64,000 nucleotides of DNA from Nocardioides szechwanensis (GTDB lineage Bacteria > Actinomycetota > Actinomycetes > Propionibacteriales > Nocardioidaceae). Below, piece after piece: positions 7,889 through 19,695 of the stretch. Under the pieces are notes generated by a model. It was not told the DNA's origin. It ran no database searches and was given only the letters and a program-made list of their open reading frames with translations. A program made the translations under genes and the position numbers. The number at the start of each line of letters is the position of its first letter. The first letter of the stretch is position 1. Where the stretch lies: assembly GCF_900103935.1 (NCBI RefSeq), contig NZ_FNIC01000008.1, positions 1-64,000 on the forward strand, read 5' to 3'.

Positions 7889-10582
7889 ATGGCCACAGCG
7901 GAGGACGACCGCCTGCGGGCCGCCAACGTCGACGGGGTCCCCTGGCGCCAGTGGGGTCCCTACCTCTCCGACCGGCAGTGGGGCACGGTCCGCGAGGACA
8001 CCTCCCCCGGCGGCGACGCGTGGAACTCCTTCCCCCACGACCACGCCCGCTCGCGGGCCTACGGGTGGGGCGAGGACGGCCTGCTCGGCATCAGCGACGA
8101 CGCCCAGCGCCTGTGCTTCGCGATCGCGGTGTGGAACGAGGCCGACCCGATCGTCAAGGAGCGGCTCTTCGGCCTCACCAACGGCGAGGGCAACCACGGC
8201 GAGGACGTCAAGGAGTACTACTTCTACCAGGACTCGACGCCGACCCACTCCTGGATGCGGGCGCTCTACAAGTACCCCCAGGCTGCCTTCCCGTACGACG
8301 ACCTGCTGCGCACCAACGCCGCTCGCGGCAAGGGCGACGCGGAGTACGAGCTCGTCGACACCGGCGTCTTCGACGACCAGCGCTACTTCGACGTGGAGAT
8401 GGTCTATGCCAAGGCAGGACCCGACGACCTGCTGATCCAGGTCACCGCCACCAACCGCGGGCCGGACCCGGCGGTGCTGCACCTGCTGCCGACGCTGTGG
8501 CTGCGCAACACCTGGTGGGACGAGCGCGACGGCGCCGACACGCCCCGCCCGCGGCTGACCGCCGACGCCAAGGCCCGGCGGATCACCGTCGACTGCCCCG
8601 GGCTCGAGCCCTACACGCTGGCGTGGGAGGACGACGCCGACGTCCTGGTCACGGAGAACGAGACCAACTGGGGACGGATCAGCGGCGGCAGCAACCCCAC
8701 GCCGTACGTCAAGGACGGCATCAACGACGCCGTCGTCAACGGTCGTGCCGAGGCCGTCAACCCCGACCTGACCGGCACCAAGGCCGCCGTACGGCGCCGG
8801 GTCGAGCTGGGTCCCGGCGAGTCCGTGACGATGCGGCTGCGGCTGGCCACCTCGATGCCGCGCTCCCCCTTCGACAAGTTGACGGACAAGGTGGTCGCCC
8901 AGCGGCGCGCCGAGGCCGACGACTTCTACGCCTCCATCACTCCGCCCTCGGTCACCGCCGACTCGGCCCTGGTGATGCGCCAGGCGCTCGCCGGGATGCT
9001 GTGGTCGAAGCAGTTCTACTGCTACGACCTCGACCGCTGGCTGAGCGAGCGTGACGTGCACCCGCTGCGCAGCGAGACGAGCCTCGACAACCGCAACGCC
9101 CGCTGGTTCCACATGGTCGCCGGCGACATCATCTCGATGCCCGACTGCTGGGAGTACCCCTGGTTCGCGGCCTGGGACCTCGCGTTCCACACGATGACGC
9201 TGGCCATGGTCGACACCGCCTTCGCCCGCGACCAGATCCGGCTGCTGCTCGGCGAGCGCTACCTGCACCCGTCGGGCCAGATACCGGCGTACGAGTGGAA
9301 CTTCTCCGACGTCAACCCGCCCGTCCACGCGCTCGCGACTCTGTTCAGCCACGTCGAGGACGTCGACATCAGCGGCGAGGAGGACCACGCGTTCCTCACC
9401 GACGTGTTCGGCAAGCTCGTCCTCAACTTCACCTGGTGGGTCAACCGCAAGGACGCCAACGGCGCCAACGCGTTCGAGGGCGGGTTCCTGGGTCTGGACA
9501 ACATCGCGGTCTTCGACCGCAGCGCCGCCCAGCTGCCGACCGGTGGCCGGCTCGAGCAGGCCGACGGCACTGCCTGGATGGCGCTCTACTGCCAGACCAT
9601 GCTCGAGCTGTCACTGGAGCTCGCGGCCACCGACCCGCAGTACGACGGGATGGCGCTCAAGTTCGTCGAGCACTTCCTCTACATCGCCGCCGCCATGGAG
9701 CGCGGCGACGGGATGTGGGACGACGAGGACGGCTTCTTCTACGACCAGCTGCGGCTGCCCGACGGGTCTGCGGAGCGGCTCCGCGTGCGCTCGATGGTCG
9801 GTCTCATCCCGCTCTGCGCGGTCACCGTGGTCCCGGCCGAGGCGTTCGGGACCCTCAGTGACCGGCTCGCCGAGTTCATGGGCCGCCACCCCGACCTGCT
9901 CGGCCAGCTCGCCGACCCGATGGTCCCGGGCGTCGCCGACCGCCGACTGCTCACCCTGCTCAACGAGGAGCGCCTGCGCAGCGTCCTGTGCTACCTGCTC
10001 GACGAGGAGGAGTTCCTCAGCCCGCACGGGATCCGCGCGCTGTCGCGCTTCCACCGCGACCACCCGTTCTCGATGGACGTCAACGGCCAGACGTTCGGGG
10101 TGGGCTACCTGCCCGGCGAGTCCGACAGCGGCATGTTCGGCGGCAACTCCAACTGGCGGGGTCCCGTCTGGATGCCGGTCAACTTCATGATCATCCGCGC
10201 CCTGCTCCAGTACTACCTCTACTACGGCGACGAGTTCACCGTGGAGATGCCGACCGGGTCGGGCAACCAGCGCACCCTCTTCGAGGTGGCGCACGAGCTC
10301 TCCGACCGGCTGGTGGGCATCTTCGTCGCCGACGACGAGGGCCGGCGCCCCGTGTTCGGCGGAGTCGAGCTGTTCCAGACCGACGAGCACTGGCGCGACA
10401 ACGTGCTCTTCTACGAGTACTTCCACGGTGACAACGGAGCCGGCATCGGCGCCTCGCACCAGACCGGCTGGACCGGCCTGGTCGCGAAGCTGATCCAGCT
10501 CTTCGGCACGCTCGACGCCGCCGAGGTGCTGGCCGAGGAGCGCCCGCACCCCTCCACCAAGCTGTTCCGCCGGGACGCCTAG
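7889..10582 (+). CDS. MGH1-like / GH63-type glucosidase
   Basis: An 897-residue glycoside hydrolase of the bacterial 'glucosidase' group (MGH1-like, GH63/clan GH-G). The N-terminal part is a beta-rich domain beginning [16 protein letters not shown]; the C-terminal (alpha/alpha)6 barrel contains [40 protein letters not shown] and SHQTGWTG. Acid residues in WDLAFH and EYFHGDNG are candidates for catalysis. No signal peptide is seen, so it should act in the cytoplasm on glucosyl or mannosyl conjugates such as mannosyl- or glucosylglycerate; the substrate is inferred. The ATG at 7889 sits just after the iolE-like TAG, indicating an operon. Earlier in-frame sequence is arginine-rich shadow of the previous gene. 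Confidence 0.82.
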   Translation: MATAEDDRLRAANVDGVPWRQWGPYLSDRQWGTVREDTSPGGDAWNSFPHDHARSRAYGWGEDGLLGISDDAQRLCFAIAVWNEADPIVKERLFGLTNGEGNHGEDVKEYYFYQDSTPTHSWMRALYKYPQAAFPYDDLLRTNAARGKGDAEYELVDTGVFDDQRYFDVEMVYAKAGPDDLLIQVTATNRGPDPAVLHLLPTLWLRNTWWDERDGADTPRPRLTADAKARRITVDCPGLEPYTLAWEDDADVLVTENETNWGRISGGSNPTPYVKDGINDAVVNGRAEAVNPDLTGTKAAVRRRVELGPGESVTMRLRLATSMPRSPFDKLTDKVVAQRRAEADDFYASITPPSVTADSALVMRQALAGMLWSKQFYCYDLDRWLSERDVHPLRSETSLDNRNARWFHMVAGDIISMPDCWEYPWFAAWDLAFHTMTLAMVDTAFARDQIRLLLGERYLHPSGQIPAYEWNFSDVNPPVHALATLFSHVEDVDISGEEDHAFLTDVFGKLVLNFTWWVNRKDANGANAFEGGFLGLDNIAVFDRSAAQLPTGGRLEQADGTAWMALYCQTMLELSLELAATDPQYDGMALKFVEHFLYIAAAMERGDGMWDDEDGFFYDQLRLPDGSAERLRVRSMVGLIPLCAVTVVPAEAFGTLSDRLAEFMGRHPDLLGQLADPMVPGVADRRLLTLLNEERLRSVLCYLLDEEEFLSPHGIRALSRFHRDHPFSMDVNGQTFGVGYLPGESDSGMFGGNSNWRGPVWMPVNFMIIRALLQYYLYYGDEFTVEMPTGSGNQRTLFEVAHELSDRLVGIFVADDEGRRPVFGGVELFQTDEHWRDNVLFYEYFHGDNGAGIGASHQTGWTGLVAKLIQLFGTLDAAEVLAEERPHPSTKLFRRDA

Positions 10583-10617
10583 CGGGTTGGCGGGGTGGTT
10601 GGGCCCGCGTCTAGCTG

Positions 10618-12108
10618 CTAGGAGAGGTCGAAGACGTTGTAGCCGTGCGGGGCGAGGTCGAGGAACAGGCCGTGGGCGACGGTGTCGGCGACGTCGCGGT
10701 CGTAGGCGGTGTCGTCGTGCATCCGGTCGACGAGGTGCACCGTCTCGCCCGCGCCCAGGACGGTGGCGAGCACGACGCGGCACTGGGCCTGCTGGTCGCT
10801 CAGGTTGACCGCGACCAGCCAGCGCAGCGGGGAGTCGGCGTCGACCGACCACCCGGCCACGACGTACGAGTCGTGCGACGCGTTGCCCTCCCACGCAGGG
10901 CTCACCTGGAGCAGCTGCCAGTGGCCGTCGCGCAGGACGGGGTCGGCCAGGACGCCGAGCAGTCGGTCGTAGAACCCGGCGAGGACGGGGTCGCGGGGCT
11001 CGTCGGGGCGACGCCGCAGATGGAGCGGCGCCTTGACCCGGCGACCCTCGAGCTGGCCCTCGTGCAGGAACCGGAGGCCGGTGCACAGGAACGTGACGAC
11101 CGCGGCCGCCTGGTGCTCGGCCGGGTCCGGGAAGGTGGCCGCGGCCCGCGGCTCGTCGTGGTTCTCGAGGAAGCGGGCGGAGCGCGCCTGGAAGTCCGGG
11201 TCGGCCGCCAGGTGGCCGCGCACGGCCGCCGCGTCGCCGCTGCGGAGCCGGTCGTAGAGCCGCTTGTCGTAGGTGTAGTCGAAGCCGTGCTGCTGGAGCT
11301 GCCACTCCAGGTCCCAGTAGACCTCGGCCATCAGCACGAAGCCCGGGTGCTGGGCGCGTACGGCGGCGATGGCGTCCGGCCAGAACGGTGCGTCGGCCGC
11401 CGGCGTGCCGTCGGCGGGGACCGACCGGTCACCCCAGGTTGCGGTGAACACCTCGGGCTCGAGCAGCATCGCCATGTCGCAGCGGACGCCGTCGCAGCGG
11501 GCCGCCACGCGTGCGAGCTCGGCAGTCATCGCGGCCCGCAGGTCGGGGTGACGGTAGTTGAGCTGCGCGGTGTCGGGCCATCCGTCGAAGTAGGGGTCGC
11601 GCCCGTGGGCGACGACGTGGTCCCCCACCCGGAAGTAGTTCTGCGGCTGCGCGGCCAGGTCGTCCTCGGTGCCTCCCACGTAGCGCTGCGGGGCGTCGAC
11701 CAGCCAGGGGTGGTCGAGCGCCGTGTGGTTGGGCACGAAGTCCAGCAGCAGCTTGAGCCCGCGCTCGGACAGCCGCGCCCGGAGCCCGGCCAGCGCCACG
11801 TCGCCACCGAAGTCACGGTGGACGCCGTAGTCGACGATCGCGAACGGCGAGCCGGTGACGTCGTCGGGCGTGAAGTCGGACAGCGCCTCGTGGTACTCCA
11901 CGGCCCACTCGGCGTTGGCCGAGGACACCGCCCGTGCCGCCTCGCCGGTCTGCCACACCCCGAGCATCCAGACCCAGTCGAAGCCGCGGGCCGCGATGTC
12001 GTCGAGGAAGTCGTTGGGCACGTCGTCGAGGGTGGCCGGGCGGCCCAGCTCGACACCTCGTTCGTAGAGGAGCACCCGGGTGTTCACCTGGTAGAGCAGC
12101 GGGTTCAT
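10618..12108 (-). CDS. GH13 alpha-amylase-family glycosidase
   Basis: A 496-residue cytoplasmic GH13 enzyme. Conserved regions: DFVPNHTALDHPW (~123-135), VRCDMAM with nucleophile D211, LMAEVYWD with acid/base E262, and LENHDEPR with D318. The domain order (TIM barrel, then beta domain) is normal. The specificity cannot be read from sequence; sucrose-phosphorylase-like, trehalose-synthase-like and maltose-active enzymes are all possible. The ATG at 12108 has GGAG upstream and begins the YQVNTRVLLYE strand typical of the family. It is convergent with the glucosidase and divergent from the GMC gene, so local glycan turnover is likely. Confidence 0.85.
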   Translation of the reverse strand: MNPLLYQVNTRVLLYERGVELGRPATLDDVPNDFLDDIAARGFDWVWMLGVWQTGEAARAVSSANAEWAVEYHEALSDFTPDDVTGSPFAIVDYGVHRDFGGDVALAGLRARLSERGLKLLLDFVPNHTALDHPWLVDAPQRYVGGTEDDLAAQPQNYFRVGDHVVAHGRDPYFDGWPDTAQLNYRHPDLRAAMTAELARVAARCDGVRCDMAMLLEPEVFTATWGDRSVPADGTPAADAPFWPDAIAAVRAQHPGFVLMAEVYWDLEWQLQQHGFDYTYDKRLYDRLRSGDAAAVRGHLAADPDFQARSARFLENHDEPRAAATFPDPAEHQAAAVVTFLCTGLRFLHEGQLEGRRVKAPLHLRRRPDEPRDPVLAGFYDRLLGVLADPVLRDGHWQLLQVSPAWEGNASHDSYVVAGWSVDADSPLRWLVAVNLSDQQAQCRVVLATVLGAGETVHLVDRMHDDTAYDRDVADTVAHGLFLDLAPHGYNVFDLS

Positions 12109-12239
12109 GGCAGTCTCCAGACACGAGGCTTCTGAGGTGCGAGCATGGCCACCGTATGGCTTCGCGGTCCACCCGCGACAGGTTTTCGAGGCCGTCACAG
12201 CAGCCCCCACTGCAGCGCCCACTCCGGGAAAGGTGCACC

Positions 12240-14096
12240 ATGCCAGCTCAGATCGACCATGCGGCAGCCGCGAGCATCGACTACGACGTACTAGTCGTGG
12301 GCTCCGGTGTCAGTGGTGCCATCGTCGCCAGATCCCTCGCCGAGAAGGGCCTGCGCGTCCTCGTGGTCGAAGCCGGGCCGGGCGACGAGCTCTCGGTCGC
12401 CGACTACGAGAGCTACCTGACCCGCTTCTACGGCGCGGCCGCCAAGGACAACAACGCGGCCTACGAGGTCAACCCCAACGCGCCGATGCCGCGCTCCCCC
12501 GACGTACGCCGTCTCCAGCCGGGCCACCCGGACTCCACGGGCTACCTGATCCAGAACGGCCCCTACGAGATGGACAGCACCTACACGCGGGTGCTCGGCG
12601 GCACCACGATGCACTGGGAGGGCAAGGCACTGCGCATGCTCCCCGAGGACTTCGAGATGCGCAGCCGCTTCGGGCAGGGCCGCGACTGGCCTATCGGCTA
12701 CGACGACCTCGAGCCCTACTACCGCCAGGCGGAGTTCGAGCTGGGGGTGTCCGCCGACGTGGCGGACCAGGCGTTCTATGGCATCACGTTCCCGCCGGGC
12801 TACGAGTTCCCGATGCACGGGCTGCCGAAGTCCTACCTCGACCAGATCATCGCCCGCGACCTCGACGGCACCGAGATCCAGCTGCACGACACCACCTGCA
12901 CGCTGTCGGTCCGCCCGACCGCGCAGGCCCGCAACGGCGTCCCCAACGCGGCGTACGACGACGGCTTGGGCTTCATCCCGGTCGGTGCCGTGAGCACCCA
13001 CCAGGTCGATGAGGGCGGCCGCTGCCAGGGCAACATCAACTGCGTCCCGCTGTGCCCGGTCCAGGCCAAGTACAACGCCCGCAAGACGCTGGCCGCGAGC
13101 CTGGACACCGGCCGGGTGGACATCCTCACCCAGACGATCGCCTCGCAGGTTCACGTCGGTGCGGACGGCCTGGTCAGCCACATCGACTACCAGTCCTACG
13201 GCTCGACGACCTCACCCGAGCACGTCACCGGCTCGCTGCGCGCGCGGAGGTACGTGCTCGCCGCCAACCCCGTCGAGAACGCCCGGCTGCTGCTCGCCTC
13301 GGGCCTGCCCGGCAGCAACGGCCTGGTCGGCCGCAACCTGATGGACCACGCCTACCTGCTCACCTGGGCGCTCCTGCCCGAGATCGCCGGCACCATGCGC
13401 GGCTCGCAGTGCACGTCCGGCATCGAGGACCTGCGCGCCGGCGGCTTCCGTGAGCGCCACGCGGCGATGCGCGTCAGCATCCACAACGACGGCTGGGCCT
13501 GGCCCACGGGTTCGCCGTACACCGACCTGGTCGAGCTGGTCGACGACGCCAACGTCTACGGCGCCGCGCTCCGGCGGGGGGTCGTGGACCGGATCTCGCG
13601 CCAGCTGATGCTGTCGTTCATGGTCGAGCTGATGCCCGAGACGAGCAACCGGATCACAGTCGACAGCCGCTACATCGATGCCATGGGCAACCTGCGGCCG
13701 GTGCTGTCCTACTCGCTCCCGGAGTACACGATGGACGGCGTCGCGGCCTCCCGTCGGATCTCGCGCCGGATCTTCCAGCGGCTGGGTGCGGAGGACAAGA
13801 CCCACTACGACCCGCTCGACCCCGGCTACGTCGCCTACCAGGGCGAGGGCTTCGTCGTCCGGGGCGGCAACCACTGGGCGGGCACGCACATGATGGGCGA
13901 GACCAGCCACGACTCGGTGGTCGACGTCAACCAGCGGTCCTGGGACCACCAGAACCTCTACCTCGTGGGCCCCGGAAGCATGCCGAGCATCGGCACCTCC
14001 AACACGACGCTCACGTTGGCCGCGCTGTCGTTCAAGACAGCCGAGCACATCGCCGCCGAGCTGACCACCCGACCGTCCGTCACCATCGGGGGATGA
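12240..14096 (+). CDS. GMC-family sugar dehydrogenase large subunit
   Basis: A 618-residue FAD enzyme of the GMC family. GSGVSG (21-26) binds FAD; GGTTMHW (~120-126) is the family's second signature; NHWAGTHMMG near the C-terminus holds the catalytic His/Asn region. A cysteine group C262-x5-C268-x3-C272 (CQGNINCVPLC) matches the Fe-S-binding insert of FAD-dependent glucose/sorbitol dehydrogenase catalytic subunits. No Tat or Sec signal is seen. It starts at ATG 12240 after GGGAAAGG, and 4 bp separate its stop from the ferritin-like gene. With the small-subunit gene downstream it probably forms a sugar or polyol dehydrogenase complex. Confidence 0.83.
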   Translation: MPAQIDHAAAASIDYDVLVVGSGVSGAIVARSLAEKGLRVLVVEAGPGDELSVADYESYLTRFYGAAAKDNNAAYEVNPNAPMPRSPDVRRLQPGHPDSTGYLIQNGPYEMDSTYTRVLGGTTMHWEGKALRMLPEDFEMRSRFGQGRDWPIGYDDLEPYYRQAEFELGVSADVADQAFYGITFPPGYEFPMHGLPKSYLDQIIARDLDGTEIQLHDTTCTLSVRPTAQARNGVPNAAYDDGLGFIPVGAVSTHQVDEGGRCQGNINCVPLCPVQAKYNARKTLAASLDTGRVDILTQTIASQVHVGADGLVSHIDYQSYGSTTSPEHVTGSLRARRYVLAANPVENARLLLASGLPGSNGLVGRNLMDHAYLLTWALLPEIAGTMRGSQCTSGIEDLRAGGFRERHAAMRVSIHNDGWAWPTGSPYTDLVELVDDANVYGAALRRGVVDRISRQLMLSFMVELMPETSNRITVDSRYIDAMGNLRPVLSYSLPEYTMDGVAASRRISRRIFQRLGAEDKTHYDPLDPGYVAYQGEGFVVRGGNHWAGTHMMGETSHDSVVDVNQRSWDHQNLYLVGPGSMPSIGTSNTTLTLAALSFKTAEHIAAELTTRPSVTIGG

Positions 14097-14100
14097 CCAG

Positions 14101-15168
14101 ATGACCCTGCGCCGTATCGCCACCGTCGAGGACCTCCACTCCTACCTGCACATCGCCATGCAGCTGGAGCACGCGACGATCCCGCCCTACCTCACCGCCC
14201 TCTACTCGATGCACCCGACGACCAACGCCGACGCCTACCGGGTGATCCGGGTCGTCGTGGTCGAGGAGATGCTCCACCTGACCCTCGCCGCCAACCTGCT
14301 CAACGCCGTGGGCGGGACCCCCGACCTGTCGTCCGAGGGCTTCGTGCCGACCTACCCCGCGCACCTGCCCGACGGCGAGACCGACTTCGAGGTCGGCACC
14401 CGTGCGTTCTCACGGGAGACGATCGAGACCTTCCTGAAGATCGAGCGCCCGGCGGTGGCGGAGGGCGAGACCCGGTTCGTATCGCGCGAGCGCTCGTCGC
14501 GGGCCCTGCTGCCCGCGGTTGACGCGCACGAGGACGACCTGCACTTCTACAGCATCGGTGAGTTCTACGCCGAGATCGGCGAGGGCATCCGCCGTCTCCA
14601 CGAAGAGATGGGCGACGCCCTGTTCTGCGGCGACCCGGCCCGCCAGGTCGGCCCGGAGTACTACTACTCCGGCGGAGGCGCGATCGTGAAGGTCACCGAC
14701 GGCGCCTCGGCGGCCGAGGCGATGCGCACGATCAGCGAGCAGGGCGAGGGCCTCGGCGGCGCGATCTTCGACGAGGAGGGCGAGCTGGCGCACTACTACC
14801 GGTTCCAGCAGCTGCTCCTCGGCCGCTACTACCAACCCGGTGACCAGGGCGGCAGCCCCACCGGTCCGCCGCTCGACATCGACTGGGACGCGGTCTACCC
14901 GGTCAAGGCGGACGCCCAGCTCGGCGACTACGCCGAGCCGGGCGAGCTGCACGACGCCATCCACGCCTACAGCGCGACGTACGGCGAGTTCCTCGCCCGT
15001 CTCGACGAGGCCTTCTCCGGACGCCCTGACCTGCTGATGCCGGCGGTCGGTGACATGTTCCGGATCAAGGAGCTCGCCACCCAGATCATCCGTAACCCGA
15101 TGCCCGGCCAGCCCGGCGTCAACGCGGCCCCGGTGTTCCGTGGCCTCGCTCCCGTGGAGGTGTCCTGA
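14101..15168 (+). CDS. ferritin-like (VioB/RebD-type) protein
   Basis: A 355-residue protein whose N-terminal half is the ferritin-like domain found in VioB/RebD-type proteins: LHIAMQLEHATIPPYL with E23, and VVVVEEMLHLTLAANLL with E56-x-x-H59, plus a third helix EFYAEIGEGIRRLHEEMG. These residues could form a diiron or heme-proximal site. The C-terminal half (PGDQGGSPTGPPLDIDWDAVYPV) is typical of standalone members. It lies between the two dehydrogenase subunit genes with gaps of 4 bp and 1 bp, so a role in the same complex (metal supply, oxidation or peroxide handling) is inferred. No experimental role is known to me for this arrangement. Confidence 0.75.
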   Translation: MTLRRIATVEDLHSYLHIAMQLEHATIPPYLTALYSMHPTTNADAYRVIRVVVVEEMLHLTLAANLLNAVGGTPDLSSEGFVPTYPAHLPDGETDFEVGTRAFSRETIETFLKIERPAVAEGETRFVSRERSSRALLPAVDAHEDDLHFYSIGEFYAEIGEGIRRLHEEMGDALFCGDPARQVGPEYYYSGGGAIVKVTDGASAAEAMRTISEQGEGLGGAIFDEEGELAHYYRFQQLLLGRYYQPGDQGGSPTGPPLDIDWDAVYPVKADAQLGDYAEPGELHDAIHAYSATYGEFLARLDEAFSGRPDLLMPAVGDMFRIKELATQIIRNPMPGQPGVNAAPVFRGLAPVEVS

Positions 15169-15169
15169 C

Positions 15170-15649
15170 ATGGCGGACGACAGCGGCGTCCTGGAGGCGT
15201 TCCTCACGCTCTCCGCGACCCTCACCGGCTACTCGCGGTTCCGCCTCCTGGGCACCGGCCAGGCCGAGCCCTACCTCGCGACGACCCTCGACGCCGTCGG
15301 CGACGACGCCCTCGGCGAGCTGCTGTCCGCCTCGACTGCGGTGCACGACGAGGCGGCCGGCGACGAGCGCGCCCTCGACCAGGGACTGCGCGCGCGGATC
15401 CTCAGCGACGACAAGCTCGGGCCGGTCGCGCGCAACGTGATCAAGATGTGGTTCGTCGGCACGTGGTACCAGCTCCCGCAGGAGTGGCGCGACGCCCACG
15501 CCAGCAGGCAGCCGGACTCGACCCACGTCGTCTCCCCCGCGTCGTACACCGAGGGCCTGCTGTGGCCGACCATCGGCGCCAACCCGCCCGGCGCCAAGGG
15601 CCAGGGCTACGGCACCTGGAGCAGCCCGCCGACCCTCGACCTGCCCTGA
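15170..15649 (+). CDS. sugar/sorbitol dehydrogenase small subunit (FAD-SLDH family)
   Basis: A 159-residue protein resembling the small (gamma) subunit of membrane FAD-dependent sorbitol/glucose dehydrogenases. It has FLTLSATLTGY near the start, then the diagnostic IKMWFVGTWYQLP (near residues 101-113) and SYTEGLLWPTIGANPPGAKGQG at the end. The usual Tat signal peptide is missing, as it is from the partner GMC subunit. The ATG at 15170 overlaps nothing but follows the ferritin-like stop by 1 bp. The subunit likely stabilises or assembles the GMC protein; no cytochrome c subunit is present. Confidence 0.8.
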   Translation: MADDSGVLEAFLTLSATLTGYSRFRLLGTGQAEPYLATTLDAVGDDALGELLSASTAVHDEAAGDERALDQGLRARILSDDKLGPVARNVIKMWFVGTWYQLPQEWRDAHASRQPDSTHVVSPASYTEGLLWPTIGANPPGAKGQGYGTWSSPPTLDLP

Positions 15650-15677
15650 GCCGTCGCCCGGCACCCGACCTCAGGCG

Positions 15678-17522
<1,845 letters not shown>

Positions 17523-17689
17523 GACTTGCTCCTTGGTGCTGCTTGTTGCGGGCTGCGCGGGACACCCCTCTTGCAGGTTTGCACCTCGTCCGTGGTGTGC
17601 CCAGAGCACTACGTCCCGCTCAGGGGAGCCTTCTGACAGCGCCGAGACAATCGACCACTATCCTTCGATCCCGAGCACAGGAGATCGCG

Positions 17690-18502
17690 ATGCCCGAGCA
17701 GGTGAAGCTGCGAGACGGCACCGACGCGTGGGTGATGTCCCTCGAGCGCTCCGACAAGGAGCGCCTCGTCGCGGGGTTCGAGGAGCTGTCCCCCGAGTCG
17801 CGACGCCAGCGCTTCCTCGCGCCCGTCAACCGGTTGAGCGAGAGCATGCTCGAGCACCTGGTCGACGAGGTCGACGGGGTCGACCACGTCGCTCTCGTGC
17901 TGTTCGCGGAGGGTCCTCCCGACGTCTACGACCCGGTCGCGATCGCGCGGATCGTGCGCTACAGCGACCTGCCGGACGCCGCCGACCTCGCCGTCACCGT
18001 CAAGGACGACTGGCACGGTCGCGGGGTCGCCACCGCACTGCTGCCGGTGGTGATGCGCCACCGCCCGGAGGGGGTGACCCGGATCGTCACCGAGGTCGCG
18101 AGCGACAACCCGGCCTCGCTGGCGATGCTCCGCCGGCTGGGGCTCACCACGGTGAGCAACACCAGCCCGGGTGTCTGGGACGTCGAGGTCGACGTCACCG
18201 TCGATGAGCTGCCCGAGCCGCTCCCCCTGGCCGTGCTGCCGCCGGAGGCGCTTCCCGGGAGCCGGCTGCACGCCGTGCTCGACGACCCCCGACGGCTCGC
18301 GCTGCGCAGCCGCGACCTGCTCTGCCCGTGGCTGGACCGGGAGTGGACGTCAGGCGCGCACCGCGAGAGGGACCAGTCGGGTGGAGCCCATGAGTCCCTC
18401 CTGACGGGCGACGAGGGCAGCCAGACCGACGGTGGCGAAGGCGGCCAGGGTGTTGATCAGCAGCATGGAGACGCTCTTGACCAGGATGAACGTGTCGAGT
18501 GA
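17690..18502 (+). CDS. GNAT-family acetyltransferase with overlapping C-terminal tail
   Basis: A 270-residue protein whose first ~170 residues form a GNAT domain: VALVLFAEG strand, then VTVKDDWHGRGVATALLP as the acetyl-CoA-binding motif (G-R-G-V-A), then ASDNPASLAMLRRLGL. The N-terminal context resembles the GNAT domains of actinobacterial stress regulators. The last ~50 residues are Gly/Gln/Asp-rich and are encoded entirely antisense to the 3' end of the next gene (153-bp tail-to-tail overlap), so the original stop may have been lost. The ATG at 17690 follows CAGGAG. The substrate is unknown. Confidence 0.75.
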   Translation: MPEQVKLRDGTDAWVMSLERSDKERLVAGFEELSPESRRQRFLAPVNRLSESMLEHLVDEVDGVDHVALVLFAEGPPDVYDPVAIARIVRYSDLPDAADLAVTVKDDWHGRGVATALLPVVMRHRPEGVTRIVTEVASDNPASLAMLRRLGLTTVSNTSPGVWDVEVDVTVDELPEPLPLAVLPPEALPGSRLHAVLDDPRRLALRSRDLLCPWLDREWTSGAHRERDQSGGAHESLLTGDEGSQTDGGEGGQGVDQQHGDALDQDERVE

Positions 18503-19057
18503 CTGCGACTGAAGCAGCCACAGCGTCATGCTCGCCTTGAGCAGCCCCAGCACCGCCCAGAGCACGGTCAGGTTCCGGAAGAGCCGCCGGATCCGCGGGC
18601 GCATCGCCAGCTCGTAGTCCATCGGGTAGAAGTCGCCCGCCAGCCGCGCGACCATCGGCCGGGCACTCGCCAGCGACAGCAGGAACGCCGTGGCCACGAT
18701 GCCGTCGCTGATGATCGGCTGGAGGAAGTAGAGCCAGGTGCTGTCGGCCACCAGCGCGAGCGCGGTGCGACCGGTCATCAGGATCGCGGTCAGGATCAGC
18801 AGCCCCGACGTACGACGCCGCGAGAGCGCCCGGCACGCGATGGCGCCGTAGGTCCAGAGCAGCGCCGCGATGATCGCGGTCCACACCCCGAACAGCGCGA
18901 AGAACCCGTAGAACGTCACCGCCGGGACGACCACGGCGACCAGCAGGCTCAGTGAGACGCGCTGGACCACGGTCACCAGACATGGCCGGTGTGGCGCGTC
19001 GGGTGCGGGCTGGAGAGAGGTCTGCGTGGTCTGGGTGCGGGTGTCCGGTGACGCCAA
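18350..19057 (-). CDS. VC0807-like integral membrane protein
   Basis: A 235-residue protein with about six hydrophobic segments (for example LSLLVAVVVPAVTFYGFFAL and AAFATVGLAALVA) and a conserved-looking cytoplasmic stretch FYPMDYELAMRPRIRRLFR. This matches uncharacterised 'VC0807 family' membrane proteins, sometimes annotated as IspZ-like. It overlaps the GNAT tail antisense. The downstream 19058-19203 stretch, between this gene's start and the MarR stop, holds no gene that I can support. Function unknown. Confidence 0.68.
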   Translation of the reverse strand: MASPDTRTQTTQTSLQPAPDAPHRPCLVTVVQRVSLSLLVAVVVPAVTFYGFFALFGVWTAIIAALLWTYGAIACRALSRRRTSGLLILTAILMTGRTALALVADSTWLYFLQPIISDGIVATAFLLSLASARPMVARLAGDFYPMDYELAMRPRIRRLFRNLTVLWAVLGLLKASMTLWLLQSQSLDTFILVKSVSMLLINTLAAFATVGLAALVARQEGLMGSTRLVPLAVRA

Positions 19058-19203
19058 GGGGGCCGGTCCTGCCGGCCGTGGTGCAGCCGGGCGTGTGTGT
19101 CGTCCACCGCGAAAAGACGGCGGGTGCTCGACGTCTGCGGGTTCCTCGGCTCTTCGACTGTACGCCCGAACCCACGCGTGCGCTCATCGTCGCCGGGGCC
19201 GGG

Positions 19204-19677
19204 TCAGCGGCGGCGCATGTGCCCGTCGGGGTCGAGCCGCTCGAGGAGCGCCTCAGCGATCTCGGCGAGCTGGCCGACCTGCGCGGGGGTCAACGCGTCG
19301 ATGACGTGACGCCGCACGGTGGCGACGTGTCCCGGGGCCGCGGCCACCACCTCGGCCCATCCGGCGTCGGTGAGCAGGGCGTTGGTGGCCCGTCCGTCCT
19401 CGGGACACGGGCGCCGCTCCACCAGGCCCCGCTCCTCCAGACGTCGTACGACGTGCGAGAGACGAGGCAGCGTGGCGTTGGTGCGCTGTGCGAGCGCGGT
19501 CATCCGCAACGTGCGGTCGGAGGCCTCCGAGAGCATCGCGAGGACGAAGTACTCGAAGTGGGTCAGGCCCGAGTCGCGCCGCAGCTGGTGGTCGAGCGCC
19601 CCCGGCAGCAGCTCCACGACCGCCACCAGCTTGACCCACGCGTCGAGCTGCGTCTCGTCCAACCACTCGGTGTCCAT
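19204..19677 (-). CDS. MarR-family transcriptional regulator
   Basis: A 157-residue winged-helix regulator. The recognition region is MTALAQRTNATLPRLSHVV followed by the wing RRLEERGLVERRPCPEDGR, with flanking dimerisation helices at both ends. MarR proteins are usually repressors released by small phenolics or oxidants; the single Cys in RPCPEDGR lies in the wing, which could allow thiol control. ATG 19677 is preferred, although a GTG two codons upstream is possible. It is divergent from the NADP-binding oxidoreductase gene, with twin operator-like repeats between them, so it probably represses itself and that gene. Confidence 0.88.
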   Translation of the reverse strand: MDTEWLDETQLDAWVKLVAVVELLPGALDHQLRRDSGLTHFEYFVLAMLSEASDRTLRMTALAQRTNATLPRLSHVVRRLEERGLVERRPCPEDGRATNALLTDAGWAEVVAAAPGHVATVRRHVIDALTPAQVGQLAEIAEALLERLDPDGHMRRR

Positions 19678-19695
19678 GGTCACAGCCTAGCGCGT

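Noticed and set aside
9611..11305. 564-codon minus-strand frame across the glucosidase/GH13 boundary
   Set aside because: It spans the ends of two convergent real genes in a non-coding frame; no motifs.
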